A stretch of DNA of 64,000 bases from Wurfbainia villosa (GCA_025175895.1 CM046004.1:124001-188000), one strand, 5' to 3'. Numbered from the stretch's first letter, positions 23,801 to 35,607 are shown. The notes: generated by a model from the sequence alone, not told the origin. Numbers and translations are program-made.

Positions 23801-26292
23801 CCTATTAACATGTTTCAATTGCGGGTATCAGTGAGTTTTGGATTCACAATGCAATGACCGTTGATGGCCTAAAAGCATTTTGATTATGCAGAGTCGGAAA
23901 GGTGGCTGGCGCTATCTGGATACTGGTCAAGTATTAATTGAGAGTGCTTGTTCTGTAGATAGGGTGGAGGAAGCATTGGATGCTTTGTTACCTATGATTC
24001 CTGAAGTGCAATATTTTCGCTTTAACCCAGGTTAGAACTTGAGTCTTATACATGTTCTATTGAGTTTTAGGTTTCGAAGCCAAGAAACATGTCAGTTTGA
24101 TATGTTGCTACTTGCTTTTTCCTAACAGTTGATGAAAGATATGATATGGAGCTTGATGAGACTGATCCTGCTATCTGGCTCAAGTTGGAGGCTGCAACAG
24201 AGGAATACATTCATAAACATTCCGAGATGTTCAAGAATGTCTGTGAGCGGTTAGTTTCTCGAAATGAAAACGAAGAAAGAATGCTTGAAAGGTTGAATGG
24301 CCAACAATACTATAAACCTAAGTCATCAAATCAAGGTACTTGTCATCAACCACATTTTATTTAGTTGGTATTTACTTCAAACTCGGAATATTTGGTTTTC
24401 ATAGTGAATCATATTTTTAACTCTCTAAGGTCTTGAAGAAAGCAGCCCTTCATTAGGATGGAGGAGGATGGTGCTACTTGTAGAGTCTTCATACAGCACT
24501 GATATTGGAAATACTGATAATCATGCTCGATCTCTTGAAAAGTTTTGTGCTAGTAATGGCATAAGGATTTCTCTAACAAGTCGAACTTCTGGACTTTTGA
24601 AACCTGCCACTAGATTTGCCACTCCATTTACATCCCCTTTGATCACTGGAAGCTTCCCATCAAGTCCACTATACAGTCCAGAACTTGGACCTCAGCGGAT
24701 TAATCGGATTGATCTTGTTCCTCCTTTTAGCTTGGATGGTCATCCAATTGGAAAAACATCCATGTCTCCACCCACTTCTCCTCTGGTTTCAAGGCAGCCT
24801 TCTTCACATGTTCGATCATTGCATGAAAAATTGCAGAACTTGCCACAAGTAGGCATTATCCATTTGGCTCTTGAGAATGATTTAACGGGTTCAATATTAA
24901 GGTTATAGTCAGTCTCCTCGCTATATTATTTAAGGTGTATTTGTTAACTTTTTAATTAAATATGCCCTGATTTGTAAATCTCATCAGTTGGCAGAATGAT
25001 GTGTTTGTGGTTGCTGAGCCCGGCAAGCTTGCAGATGGATTTCTTCAAAGTGTTAAAATGGGCCTTTCTTCGCTTGTGCGAGGAAGAAGCAGAAAGGAAG
25101 CTTATGCCTTGACTAAGCTTTCATCTGTCGCTGATCTAATAACAAAATGGCGATCCTTCCAAGTAGGCGGCATTCACCATAGATATATTGGACGTCAAAC
25201 ACAAGTATGCATTTTCTTGTCTAGTAAATTTTGTATTAGTTTTCTCTTTAGCAACGACCTGATTTGCTAAATTTATTTTCACTATTGTCTCTGAAGGTTA
25301 TGGAGGATAACCAAGAGATAAGTGCATTTATGTTTCAGCGAAGAGTTCCTTCTGTTCACTTGACATCTGAAGATGTTCGTTGGATGGTTAGTGTGCATAT
25401 CGACTATGATTTATTTCATATGTGGAGAAAAATGCAACTACTTTGATGAACATGTCGAATGAATATTGTTTGCATTTTTAATAGGGATAATTGGTATATT
25501 TAGCTTGGAATTTTGATATCTTGAGGAACCTAACATAATCTTTAAATTTTAACAAATATATGCTGCAACACTTTGCAATTTTATTACAAATCTAGCTCAT
25601 GAAACATCAAAAGTTTATACTATCGTATCATTTGGTTGACTGACGATTGAGAAGTCAAATAATGCTTTTACTCTTGAATCTAGCTATCTCCGGTCTTTAT
25701 CGATCTGATTGACAAGTCACACAATAATTGCATTCTTGAATCTAGTTATTCTTGTGATTATCCATCAATTCTTCTTTGTTCATTTTCATTTCGGGTGTTA
25801 AGAGGATCATACAAGCTTATTCACCTACGTTCATTCTACCAGGTCGGAGCTTGGCGAGACCGAATCTTAATCTGCACTGGAAGATACGGGCTTGCTCCAA
25901 GCCTGGTGAAGGCCTTCCTAGATTCAGGTGCCAAAGCTGTTGTCTCATCATCCGTTGAGCCCCCTGACATGCACTCCATACAATGCAATGGAATGAACGA
26001 ATACAACGGTTTCGAGAATGGAAAATTTGAGATTGGGGACGAAGAAGAGGCTGAAGAAGAGGTTGTGCCTGAGCTAGGTAGTTCCGCGAGTGACTGGGAA
26101 GATAGTGATGCAGAGAAAGGTGGTGAACACTCATTCATCTTGAATGATGTCGAAGAGGATCTGTCAGAGTTCATATGCCATTTATATGACTCATTGTTCC
26201 GCGAAGGATCTAGAGTGGATGTTGCTCTACAGAACGCTCTGAGGTCCTACCCAAAGTTGAGGTACATATGCCACCTCCCAAATTTACCTTAA
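17825..26292 (+). CDS. PLA1: Phospholipase A I (patatin-like, with LRR and ARM repeats), 18 exons
   Basis: Exons: 17825-18379, 18958-19105, 19260-19338, 19433-19586, 19662-19871, 19960-20205, 20301-20463, 20576-20836, 20923-21044, 21137-21298, 23203-23386, 23484-23620, 23892-24030, 24129-24335, 24430-24901, 24988-25204, 25297-25386, 25843-26292. All junctions are GT-AG and keep frame, giving 3,996 nt and 1,331 aa, close to Arabidopsis PLA I (about 1,300 aa). Order: start MQSWGLGWKR, a poly-Pro segment (about 38-52), LRRs (about 175-325), ARM-like repeats (about 345-515), the patatin domain with DGGGMKG (544-550), GTSTG with Ser579 as nucleophile, Asp768 in DGA as the second dyad residue, and a C-terminal acidic segment ending CHLPNLP. 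The family hydrolyses acyl groups from membrane phospho- and galactolipids and supplies lipid signals; the Arabidopsis protein is annotated as chloroplastic. All catalytic motifs are present, so it looks functional. Intron 10 (1.9 kb) contains a TRIM. Confidence 0.95.
21669..22302 (-). mobile_element. TRIM (terminal-repeat retrotransposon in miniature), recent
   Basis: Two direct terminal repeats of 198 bp, 21,669-21,866 and 22,105-22,302, each begin TGTTAGTGCTTATAAG and end ATACTCCCAACA, and I see no difference between them. The internal 238 bp has, on the minus strand, a primer-binding site ATTGGTATCAGAGCCATGG directly inside the right repeat (complementary to initiator-Met tRNA), and a purine-rich tract next to the left repeat (complement of AATCCCCCCCTC). 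The target duplication TTTAA flanks it at 21,664-21,668 and 22,303-22,307. There is no coding capacity, so it depends on other elements. It sits in intron 10 of the phospholipase gene in antisense orientation, 370 bases after exon 10. Confidence 0.93.
22756..23025 (+). repeat. Short direct duplications in phospholipase intron 10
   Basis: A 31-bp near-perfect tandem pair with core GTTAGCAATTTTTG, then ACTCATTGTCTTA, lies at about 22,756-22,817. A second pair, TATTTACCAAACCAATAAAG followed by CACCAGGAATGTT, occurs at 22,844 and 22,992 (33 bp, 148 bp apart). These are small local duplications with no coding content. Confidence 0.75.
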
Positions 26293-27082
26293 TTAAATAT
26301 TACAATCCAATTGTTAGAATAAACAGTTTTTTTATTGATGAAAAATATGCGCGTTTTACAAAACAAAATTGTTCGAGAAAGTTGGAAGGTTTGATTCAAT
26401 CTTGTATTTGTATGATCTAGGGCGAAATATGTAACAGTACAATTCAATGAATAAAATAATGAGGAAGCAAAGTCGAAGTCGAATTAATCTATAGTGATAT
26501 TTCTAGAGATGGTGATAAGTATATTATTGTATATATTGATATGATGTGTTTGGTCAAGTTGGTAAGGCCGTTAATCAAAATGAAATTAGAATTTATATTT
26601 CATTGTTAACTTTAAAAACATTAGGTTTGTATAAATGTTGATGAATAAAAAAAGAGTTCTAAAAACTTCAAAATTATATTTTAATATATTTTTCATCCCA
26701 AAAATAATTTTATTTCAACACTATTATAAGAATCCTACCTTAGCTACATCTTAGCTATTATAATATAGTAAATTGTTTTAATATAATTTGGTAAAAAAAT
26801 TATATATTGAATATTTTTATATTAAACATTATTTTTATAAAAATTATTAAAATTTAATCATTTAATTTGACTAAAATTATTTTAAAAGTATTGTGGCAGA
26901 TATTATTATAGTAGATATATAATAATTGTTATAATAATTTTGACAAGTTAAAAAATTTTTGTTCAATTTGAGGTTTTGACAAAGTTGTTGAATATTTTAA
27001 TTAAGTTGGGTTACTTTATTTTAATAGATTAAAAAAAATTATTTTCAAAATGAAAAAAAATACTAAGATATCATTTTGATAT

Positions 27083-27087
<5 letters not shown>
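26293..27087. other. Phospholipase 3' UTR and AT-rich intergenic sequence
   Basis: An AATAAA at 26,451-26,456, about 160 bases after the stop codon, is a candidate polyadenylation signal. Beyond it the sequence is strongly AT-rich with no recognisable gene. Confidence 0.45.

Positions 27088-27145
<58 letters not shown>
27088..27145. repeat. (AT)n microsatellite, about 28 repeats
   Basis: An uninterrupted alternating AT tract of about 57 bases is preceded by TTTTTTA and followed by CTTTTAAGAG. It is likely length-variable between individuals. Confidence 0.97.
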
Positions 27146-27146
<1 letters not shown>

Positions 27147-27979
27147 TTTTAAGAGTGCCTTTTTAATTTTACTTCCTTAGTTATTATGAATGACAATAAT
27201 AATTTGATGGATTAAAATATAGTATCAACTTTTCTCTTTTATCTAGGTTTGAAATCAGCCACAGCAAAACCATTCGCTAGGAAGTTAATCACTCAAATAA
27301 GTCTCAAAAGAAATAAATAATTGCCATAATTTGAGCAGTTAATTTGCTACCAATATATTTTACAGACAATAAGGGCAAGAACATATTGCAAAAGGTATAC
27401 TGCATGCAGTAGCAAGACACCACAACCTCTGCCCTGGGCTTGGGGTGATGATTAAGACAGTAAAATGGTAATCATGTTCTCAGGTTCGATCTTTAGTCAA
27501 ACTATTGCTCCATAAAATTCCAAGTGTGAATCCTAATAATAGAATTTGAGCCGAATAATGGGTATCTATTGATCTCATTGTATTCTTTTAATTTATTTTA
27601 ATGGATGTACATTCGTAATCAGATCGAACGCCTGAAAATCAGGATTATAAAAAAAAACATCATAAGCTCCTATGAGCATGGTATAGTGATAAAATATTCA
27701 ACGTTAAAATTATACACCGTATCAAAGCATCCAAATTTGAAATTCTCTAAGAATAACTCTTTAAAATATCTAAATTTGAACCGAAACAACTGTTTGGAAC
27801 GTTTAGACTACGAATAAAAATAAGTTGCGCTTCGTGATGAATTAAAAAAAAAACGATGAAATCAATAAGAGATTGAAGGGATATTATATTTTTATAAGAT
27901 ATGCATCCGTGCGAAATACGTCTCCATCGTTTAATGTGTGAAATTGTATAATAATTAAAAATGCACAGTATTATCATCT
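27146..27979. other. AT-rich intergenic sequence, nothing recognised
   Basis: The stretch contains no recognised domain or element. Short open frames occur on both strands, such as 27,605-27,817, but they are AT-driven and show no protein-like composition. Confidence 0.4.
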
Positions 27980-29400
27980 GTGCATCGTCAAAGAGATGAA
28001 CATTATAATCCAATCCATGAACCCGTTAAGATCATCGTCATCGTATCCCTACAGTCGAATCGCAGTCATATCATTGTCGGAATCCGATTGCGATTCGGTC
28101 GGACTTTTGAGTCCGACAGAAATACGATCGGATTCTGGTCGAATTATTACCGCCAAAGCCACGACTGTTGGTGGCCACAATCACGCTAGATTCCACCTAG
28201 ATCATGGTTGGAATCCGTTCGACAATGATGTCGAGCAAGTTGGGCGTTGATACTAAGACGAAGTTACTATGCATTCCTCGTTATTGTACTTAATCGTGCA
28301 CAAGCACACAAAAACCAATCATCCAGCATATCAAACTCGTGTATGTATATATATATACACATGATTTTGATATATTGCACATCGTGCAGTGCCCAACTCG
28401 TACACACTTGAACATGCAAGGTAATAAAAAATGCACAGTATTTTATCATCAGAGCTTTTTGCCACTAAGCATCCCCATCAAGGGATCGGATTCCGATCGC
28501 GATCCAACCGAAATCTGGCCACGGACCAACCGACATCTGAGTCAGGTCGGATCGCGATTGGATCGTGATTGGAATAGGTTGAATCACGGTCGAAATTTCA
28601 ACTGTGATATGGCCTAATATGACCACGACCCAGCTGCCATCAGAGTCTGATAGGATCACGACCGGATTTCAATCAAAATCGATCAAGTTCTGATCGAATC
28701 ACAGTCGAAATTGGTTGCGACGTTGATGGTCGTAATTTGGATGAATTCTGATCGAATCCGATCGAATTGTTGTCGAAATCTAATGTTGATCACGGTCGCG
28801 ATCGTCCACAATCAAGCGCGATAGGGTCGAATTTTGGTTGAATCGAGCACAACTGTGGTTTGATTGCCACGTCTATTGTCGGCAATCCCGACGAGTTCAC
28901 AGATTGGCTATAGTGCGTGAAAACACTGTATTTTTTCATTACTGTGCATTGCGTGGATCGGATGGCTAATAACACATCGCGCATGGATTGTGCACTGCGG
29001 GTCGCGATGCGATTGAATTGCGATCGGCTTGTGATGGGAATCCTGCCGAATCATGGCCACCAATGCGCGACTATTGGCGGCCGCAATCATAGTTGATTCC
29101 GGTCGCAATCCGACCGTGATCTAGCCGGTCTCAGATGGTGGTCGGACCACGGTCGTATTCCGATCGAAACACGGTCTGATTTCGATCGAACCGCAACCAA
29201 ATTATGACTGTTGGCGCCTGCAATTCGGCCAAAATTTGATCGTGTTCTGGTCAAACTTCGGTGTCGGGCAAATCGCAACTTGAATCGATCGCGATTGGCA
29301 TGCCACCAGTGGTCGAACTCCAGTGTCTATTGGATTCGGGCCGAATTACAGTCGGAATCCGACTGCTCAATCTAGCCACTTGACGAATGTGTCGAACTCC
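27980..29400. repeat. CpG-rich degenerate array of GATCG/TCGGATTC-type motifs
   Basis: The stretch is dense in short variants of GATCGCGATC, TCCGATCG and GGTCGAATT, in sharp contrast to the AT-rich flanks. Longer echoes recur: GACTGTTGGTGGCCACAATC at about 28,167, GACTATTGGCGGCCGCAATC at about 29,071 and GACTGTTGGCGCCTGCAATT at about 29,206. AAAATGCACAGTATT is followed by ATCATC at about 27,959 and 28,430. The periodicity is irregular, so it is a heavily diverged array, possibly an LTR or leader of a Gypsy-type element whose antisense ORF follows at 29.4 kb. Confidence 0.55.
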
Positions 29401-30251
29401 TTTTCATCCAAACGGGAAACATTGTGCATTTCCGTTATTCGCTCAGGTCGCGCACAAGTCTAGCTCCCAAACAGAATGGGTCCAACCGAATCTCTCCCTG
29501 TGAATATTCCCGCCAAAGCACATCTTTCTCTAGCTCCCTCTCGGATTATGGGTCCCTCTCCCCCTCCGGAGGGGAGAGACCTTCCCCTCCCAAATCCTCC
29601 CCTAGCCACTCTGAGGGCTTCTCTCAAGATCCGTCACCTGGGAGAAGTGAAATTCTTCAATCAATCAGGTGTGCAGGGCCCCTACGATCATCTGGGCAAA
29701 CTTTTGGCCGAGGTAATTATTCCTTTTCTTTATCTTTAGTATATATATGTGTCAATGCTTACTATTTGTAATATATGCGCCTCTTTCTTCAAGTATCGAC
29801 CACTTATAATAAGATAACGTCCCACATAGTCCAATTCCAATCTAATGTGGAGACTCGTCATTTTGCTTCTCTGGCTCACCAACAGAAACTCACACAGCAA
29901 TTGAAAGAAGGTGAGCAGAGGGAATCTGATTTGGTCACCCAGTGTGAGGATTCCATGACTCAGCTGGCTTGGGCCCAGAGTGAAAAGGAGGAACTCCAAA
30001 GAAAAAATGAAGACCTCCAGCATCAAGTGTTTTTGCAATCCAGCCAACTTCAGCAAGTTGACCTTCTAACCCATGAGCTGGACGGGTATAAGAGGCAGCT
30101 TGCATATGCATATATTCAGGTTGCTGACTCTTTAGCCACCATCCGTCAATTTCAGCAGGAACGCCAGACCAGATTCACGTTAAAAAGGAAATTAAATAGA
30201 TTTATATCTTTTGAGAATTATTCATTGGTCGACCCATTCTGTTGTGTATAG
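29376..30251 (+). CDS. Two-exon Ser/Pro-rich, coiled-coil ORF, function unknown
   Basis: Exon 1 is open from 29,376 to 29,712 (with SPSGGERPSPPKSSPSHSEG). The donor at 29,713 (GTAATT) and acceptor ending at 29,793 (CTTCAAG) join it in frame to exon 2, 29,794-30,251. From the GTG at 29,424 the spliced frame is 249 codons with no internal stop. Exon 2 is rich in Gln, Glu and Leu in a heptad-like pattern (QLKEGEQRESDLVTQ, EKEELQRKNEDLQHQVFLQ). The plan (low-complexity first exon, short intron, coiled-coil second exon) is the same as in the ORF antisense to pol at 1.9-3.6 kb, so it is probably the antisense ORF of a Tat-like element whose pol is gone. No in-frame ATG precedes the Ser/Pro segment, so the true start is unresolved. 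It could instead be a host-gene fragment. Confidence 0.45.
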
Positions 30252-30408
30252 AAATGATTGTGAATATTGAGAATATGAAATATGCTCTTGACATGATGGT
30301 CATTATGAGGGATTAGATATGTTCATATTGATGTAAATAAAAATTGTTTAATCTGGGTAAATAGTAAGATATCATATCCAGGAAAACGATTATGTACTAC
30401 CAGAAAAA

Positions 30409-31977
30409 TGTTGGTGCAATCGGCCCAGGTCACGATTGACCAGACTCGAGTTTGACTCGAGTGATGTTTTGATGTTTGACAAAGTAGTTTGACATAGTAT
30501 GTTTGACATTGATGTCGATTAATGTTTTGGGGAGATTGTTTATACAATCGACCCAGGTTATAATTAATCAGACTCGAGTTTGACTCGAGGGAGACTTTGA
30601 TGGTTGATTAGGGTTGACCATGTGATTATGGGAAAGTCCAAGCATGGGTCTTGGCAAGGTAAAGTCCAAGTCATGGGTACTTGGCATGGAAAGTCCAAGT
30701 GGGACACTTGGCATTTGGGAAAGTCCAAGTCTTGAGTACTCGACACAAGGAAAGTCCAAGCATGGATCTTAGCATGGAAAGTCCAACATGGATTGGCAAG
30801 GGAAAGTCCAAGCTTGAGTCTTGGCATTTGAGAAGTCCAAGGGGTTTGATATTGGTGGCGTAAAGTCCAAGCGGGAGTCTTGGCAGCATAAGTCCAATGG
30901 TTGGCGGCGTAAGTCCAATGTGTCTTGGCGGTGTAGACACCGTTAGCATGACATAGCCGATGGAAGCACCTGAAGGCTAGCGCGATGGATGAACAAGTCA
31001 TGGATGACTTTGAGGGATCCGAGAGGTGTGAGGCTGATGGAGGTGGCTAGAAGGCTTAGGTCTAGGATAAGGGTGGTCTAGCAAGTATGGGGGTACCATA
31101 CTTGGGTTAAAACCTCATGTTTGAGGTTGGCAGTCGACTGACATTATGGTCGTTCGACTGTCGTAAGTCGACTAGAGTTCGACTGCTGATTTAGAGCTAA
31201 AATGGCTCGCAATGATCGTGCCCATTGGAGCGTCGATGATGTCGACGCAATGATCGATCAAGGACGCATATCCAATCGCTAGTTTAGCCGCGAGCACAGA
31301 ATGCTCCATAGCCGACTGGGCAATCGACTACGCGGCTGGCAGTCGACTGCCAAGAGATCCGTTGGAGTTTTTCCAGCGTGGATCGACCCATTGTCTCACG
31401 ACAACAGTGACATCAGTCGATTGGTGACTTATGGCAGTCGACTGATCGGCGAAAATCCAACCCGATGCAGGTTAAAAGCAGTTGTTCGTGGAGGGTTTCA
31501 AGCAAGGGTTTTTTTGGGCGATTTGAAGGGGAAGAGTTGGTGCTTTTCCAGTCCTTCAAGGCTAGTCCAAGGCAATCAAAGATCAAGCAACCAAAGTGCT
31601 CTTGTAAAGTGTTTTTTCTTTACTTGCATTGTATTTCTTACTTGTATTAGCTTGTATCTTTTGTATTACTTAGTGTAATCCTTGTACGAGGTTTCTCCAC
31701 CTCCGACTTGTGTCGAGAATGAGTTATTTGTGATTAGTGATTGCGTGTGCATCACTAGAGCTCTTTAGAGCTCGATCCGTGGAGTAGGAACCGTTTCGGT
31801 TTCGAACCACATTAAATGTTTGTGTATTGGTGTGTTTGATTGTGTCTATTTCGTTATTGTTTTTATTATCATTATTCCGCTGCGCTAACGAAAATTGTAG
31901 ACTCAATCATGAACGAATTCCATCAACGTACGGTAATGCACTATTCACCCCCCCTAGCGTCCAATCAATCCCCTACA
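30409..31977 (+). repeat. 5' LTR of the gag-only Copia element (1,569 bp)
   Basis: It starts TGTTGGTGCAATCGG and ends CCCCTACA. The U3 part (about 30,620-30,930) is an array of roughly 30-40-bp units built around AAAGTCCAAGCATGG and TCTTGGCA. Further in there are many GTCGAC-centred segments (TGGCAGTCGACTGCCAAG and similar). A probable transcribed region lies near 31,600-31,700, with TTGTATCTTTTGTATTACTT. Minus-strand Trp-rich frames over the array are an artefact of the repeat. Confidence 0.92.
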
Positions 31978-31979
31978 AG

Positions 31980-31990
31980 TGGTATCAGAG
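31980..31990 (+). other. Primer-binding site, initiator-Met tRNA type
   Basis: TGGTATCAGAG lies two bases after the 5' LTR end. It matches the standard plant Copia site TGGTATCAGAGC except for the last base. It fixes the LTR boundary and the strand of the element. Confidence 0.9.
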
Positions 31991-32041
31991 TGAGGCCGCT
32001 CTTAAAGTTTAACAACTAATAGAGCACGCTAGAGGGTGAAG

Positions 32042-33750
32042 ATGGAGTTGGAAGAACGACTAGGTTGGGACATCAACACACCGGTGCCCTACACCTTATA
32101 CGGACGAGAAGACTTCAATTCTTGGAAGAGAAGAATTGAAGATTTTATTATGATGAGAGATTTTGAGGAGTGATCAATTTTGATGGATGGATTTGTATAT
32201 CCAAAAGGACCAAAGGGTGGTTTCCTCAAGAAGAAGAAATGAAGTGAAGATCAAATCCAAGCCTTTGAGAAAAATATGAAAGTAGTAAAATTTATTTTTG
32301 ATTTGATCCCTAATGATATTGTGTGTATGTTAGGGGATTATATGGATGCTAAGGAGTTATGGAGCCAAGTGGCAAAGCTCCATGAAAACTCATCATCGGT
32401 CCAAGAAGAAGAAGAAGAAGAGTGCTCACCCTCTCAAGCTCAAAAGGAAGCAAGTACATCATCATCCAAAGAGCTTGAGGATTCGGAAGTTGATAGGGAA
32501 TCAACCTCCGAATCGGTGGAAGAAGAGGAGACCTCCACCTCTAGGATTGAGGGGGAGGGGATTAGGGCATCCTCAATACCGGAGCAACAAGAAGAATCAT
32601 CTACATCCGGTAGAGAGAATCCACTCCGACCACCACAACCACCCTAGGTAACTCAAACATATGTGTTAATAATAAAATGCATATAATATATTTTGAGTGT
32701 AGGGAAACCGGACACTACAAAAGCAAGTGTCCAAAATGGATTAGGAAAACTCCTCCGGCACCAAAAGTCAACACAAAGGTCAAAGATGCCGGTGCCCAAA
32801 GTCAAAAGAGCAAGGAGCATGTCATATGCTTCAAGTGCAATTCAAAAGGGCATTACCGGAGTCAATGCCCAAGGGAGAAGAAGAAGGGACAAGATGGAGC
32901 ATCACAAGTAGGGAGAGTCTCTAGAGCAAACCCTAAGGTATATTTAAACAATGCTTGTTCTTTAAATTCTAGTCAAAAGCATGCTAGAAATAATTTTAAT
33001 AGTCTTGCTATTTATCATAAAGAGCATACTAGAAATAGAGAATTTTATTTAGAAGCCAAAAATGTCTACCTTTCAAAGAAGGAGAAATTTGAGACTAATG
33101 TCCCTAAAAATGTCCTTCCTAGGGAGTCTATTAGGAAAATAGGAGAACACTTAGACCTTAATTCTAAATGGACTAGACACATGCCTAGGAAGAACAATGC
33201 CCAAAAACTTAATCAAAAATAAAAAATTGGGCAATTAGAATTAGAAAATCAAGTCTTGAGGTCAAGGCTTGAGAAACTTAAAAAGACCCTAAATAGGATA
33301 CAAAATCAATTTCAAGGGTCTAATGGTCAAAGTCAAGGGTCAAAACCTCAAAGTCAACATCTAGGACCTAAGAAACAAAAGTCAACCAAGGGCAAGAATG
33401 GTTTGGGTCATAAACCTAAGCCTAAGGTGGCTTATAATAGTATTCCATTTGACTATGGAACACAATCTAGGTCTAGGAAGACCAAGGTCAATAGGGAAGT
33501 CATCCCTAAGGTTGACCAAGGTAGATGCCTAGTGGCTAGAGTTTCAAGGAAACCTAGGGTGGCCACTAAGAAGGTTATTAGGGAGGCAATCCCTAAGGTT
33601 AACCTAGGTAAGACCAAAATGACCAAGGCTACCAAGCCTAGGAGGGTCATTAGGAGGGTATCTAGGGAGGTTATCCCTAAGGAATATCTAATTAACCCTA
33701 GGAGCTCAAATAGGTTTTGGGTTCCTAAGAATGTAATTGATTTACGCTAA
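32042..33750 (+). pseudogene. Copia gag with two zinc knuckles, damaged
   Basis: It starts at ATG 32,042 (MELEERLGW), then YTLYGREDFNSWKRRIED and, after breaks, FIFDLIPNDIVCMLGDYMDA and KELWSQVAKLHE. This is the plant Copia gag (UBN2-type) pattern. An acidic Ser-rich segment follows (32,400-32,640). After a frame change, two CX2CX4HX4C zinc knuckles lie at about 32,689 (FECRETGHYKSKC) and 32,830 (CFKCNSKGHYRSQC). A basic, Lys-rich tail ends SSNRFWVPKNVIDLR at 33,747. In-frame stops lie at 32,171 (TGA), 32,240 (TGA), 32,645 (TAG) and 33,220 (TAA). Gag would coat the element RNA. No pol follows, so the element relies on a partner. Confidence 0.85.
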
Positions 33751-35593
33751 ATGGGTTAGGGTGTGCCAACCTTAAATGAATGGGTAGTTAACTTAATCAT
33801 GGTAAAGGTGATATTTTAGGCAATTTTCAAGATTATGGGTACCTTGGAAATAGAATTGATATTGTGATCCTAAAAGATTTTAGGATGTGCCAATGTATTT
33901 TTGGAACTATGAAAAATCAATTAAATTGGCACGACTTAGGGTTTAGAGTCATAGTGTGTCATTTTGGATTTTTTGGCACACTTGGGAGATAATTAGGTTT
34001 TATGGCAAAATGAACTTAATCCCAATAAATGGTAATTAATATTAAAATTTAGGTATTATATACTTTAATATCTTATTTGTCATGCTTTGATTTGTCATGA
34101 CATGACATCATGTTTATTTTAATCATTTAAAATGTCATGATCATGTTTAGGATTAAGGATTTAAATGTCATGTGCTTTAGTTTTATGTCATATGTCATGA
34201 CATCATGATCATTGACCATGATTTATTTTTGCTATTATTATGCCATGATCATTTCATGCATTTAATTGATTAAAATTGATTTAAGGCCAATGGCATGACT
34301 TGAAGTCTCATTTATAAGGGAATCAAGTAGAGTTGCCTTAGAAAAAATACATGAAACCCTAGATTAGGAAGAACAAAACCCACATCTCATATCACATTGA
34401 CATGTATGTGTATTTATGCATCCTAGATACATGTAAGATGCTAGGATATGAGTTGAGTTCAAGGTGCATAGTTTTTGCATCTATATGAACTAAAACTCAT
34501 CTTATTTCAATTGTAGATCATTAGGAAAGCTTGTGTACAAGTCATGTACATAGAGTCCAAGGAATATGATCCAAAATAAGGTTTTGAAAATATTTTAAAA
34601 TCATTTTAGAAAACTTTGGTGAAGTCTATCTTTTGATAGCAATCACCATTGATGAGATTAATACAAAGTGAGCTAAAACTTTGAAGTTTTTATTCACTTT
34701 TGGATTTTATATCAATTTCGATATTTTATAGGTAAAATATTTTTCTATAATTTTTCATTCATTGTATTGGTCATAGGTATTATACGTATCAAATTTCATG
34801 ATTTTTCGAATTACGTATAATTATTTATGTTTTTCCAAATCTCATTTCTGATAACTGAAAATCGAGATTTTATATCGATCGCTCTTAGTGGCGGCAATGA
34901 TCGATAAGGGTGGCACATGATTCTCGTAGTAGTCAACTACTGTCGATTTTGGGAAAAACAAGATTGTTTAGCCCATTTTCAGTCATAGTAAAGTTTTCTA
35001 ACTACTTCTAACCCTAGGATATGCTTTGAGAATCATTATAAAGGGTGAAAATCCATTGGATGTGGATTTGGAGAGGTGTTAGGTCAAAGTATCAAATTTA
35101 AGGGTGAAAGAGTTCATGTTTGAACTTAGAACCTTAATTTTGATGGTTAAGAGTTCCTATTGGCTTAGGGACTTCCCAAAGACATTATTGGTGTAATGGT
35201 CAAGGGGGACCAAGCCTTTAGGGGGAGTTATCCATCTTGGGATGATGGATGTGTTTTCTCTTCTTGAAGAGAAGAAGTTATGGGAAAAATGTTATCAATT
35301 GGGAAAATTGATGGGATTTTGAGAAACCCAATTTGGAAATTGAGAGAGAGTATATGATTGTCTCTCTTGGGTGATATGAGACTTATCACTAGAATGGTTC
35401 TAGGCATCCTAGATATTAGTGGATCAATGGGGAGATTGTAAGATCTCATTGGGACATGAGACATAGAGCTCCTTGGAGAGATAATCTTTTTGATGTATGT
35501 CAAAAAGGGGAAGAAGGTTAAATTACCAATTTGGAAAATTGGTAAGGGAATTTGAGTCAGGAGCCTAACTCAAGGTTTGTTTTGTCAAACATC
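33751..35593 (+). other. Non-coding interior of the gag-only element
   Basis: About 1.8 kb lies between the gag stop and the purine tract. It is AT-rich and contains many CATGATCATG-like short palindromic words near 34,080-34,260. From 35,215 onward there are G-rich segments such as GGGGGAGTTATCC and GGGGAGATTGTAAG, which look like relics of purine tracts. No RT, integrase or RNase H motif is visible in any frame. Confidence 0.55.
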
Positions 35594-35606
35594 AAAAAGA
35601 GGGAGA
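35594..35606 (+). other. Polypurine tract
   Basis: AAAAAGAGGGAGA immediately precedes the 3' LTR start TGTTGG at 35,608. It would prime plus-strand DNA synthesis. The AAAAAGAGGGAGATTG context is common in plant Copia elements. Confidence 0.85.
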
Positions 35607-35607
35607 T

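Noticed and set aside
30564..31001. Minus-strand Trp/Thr/Phe-rich frame of 145 codons, repeated at 35,756-36,226
   Set aside because: It is the complement of the AAAGTCCAAG...TCTTGGCA subrepeats of the LTR; the periodic peptide follows from the repeat, not from a gene.
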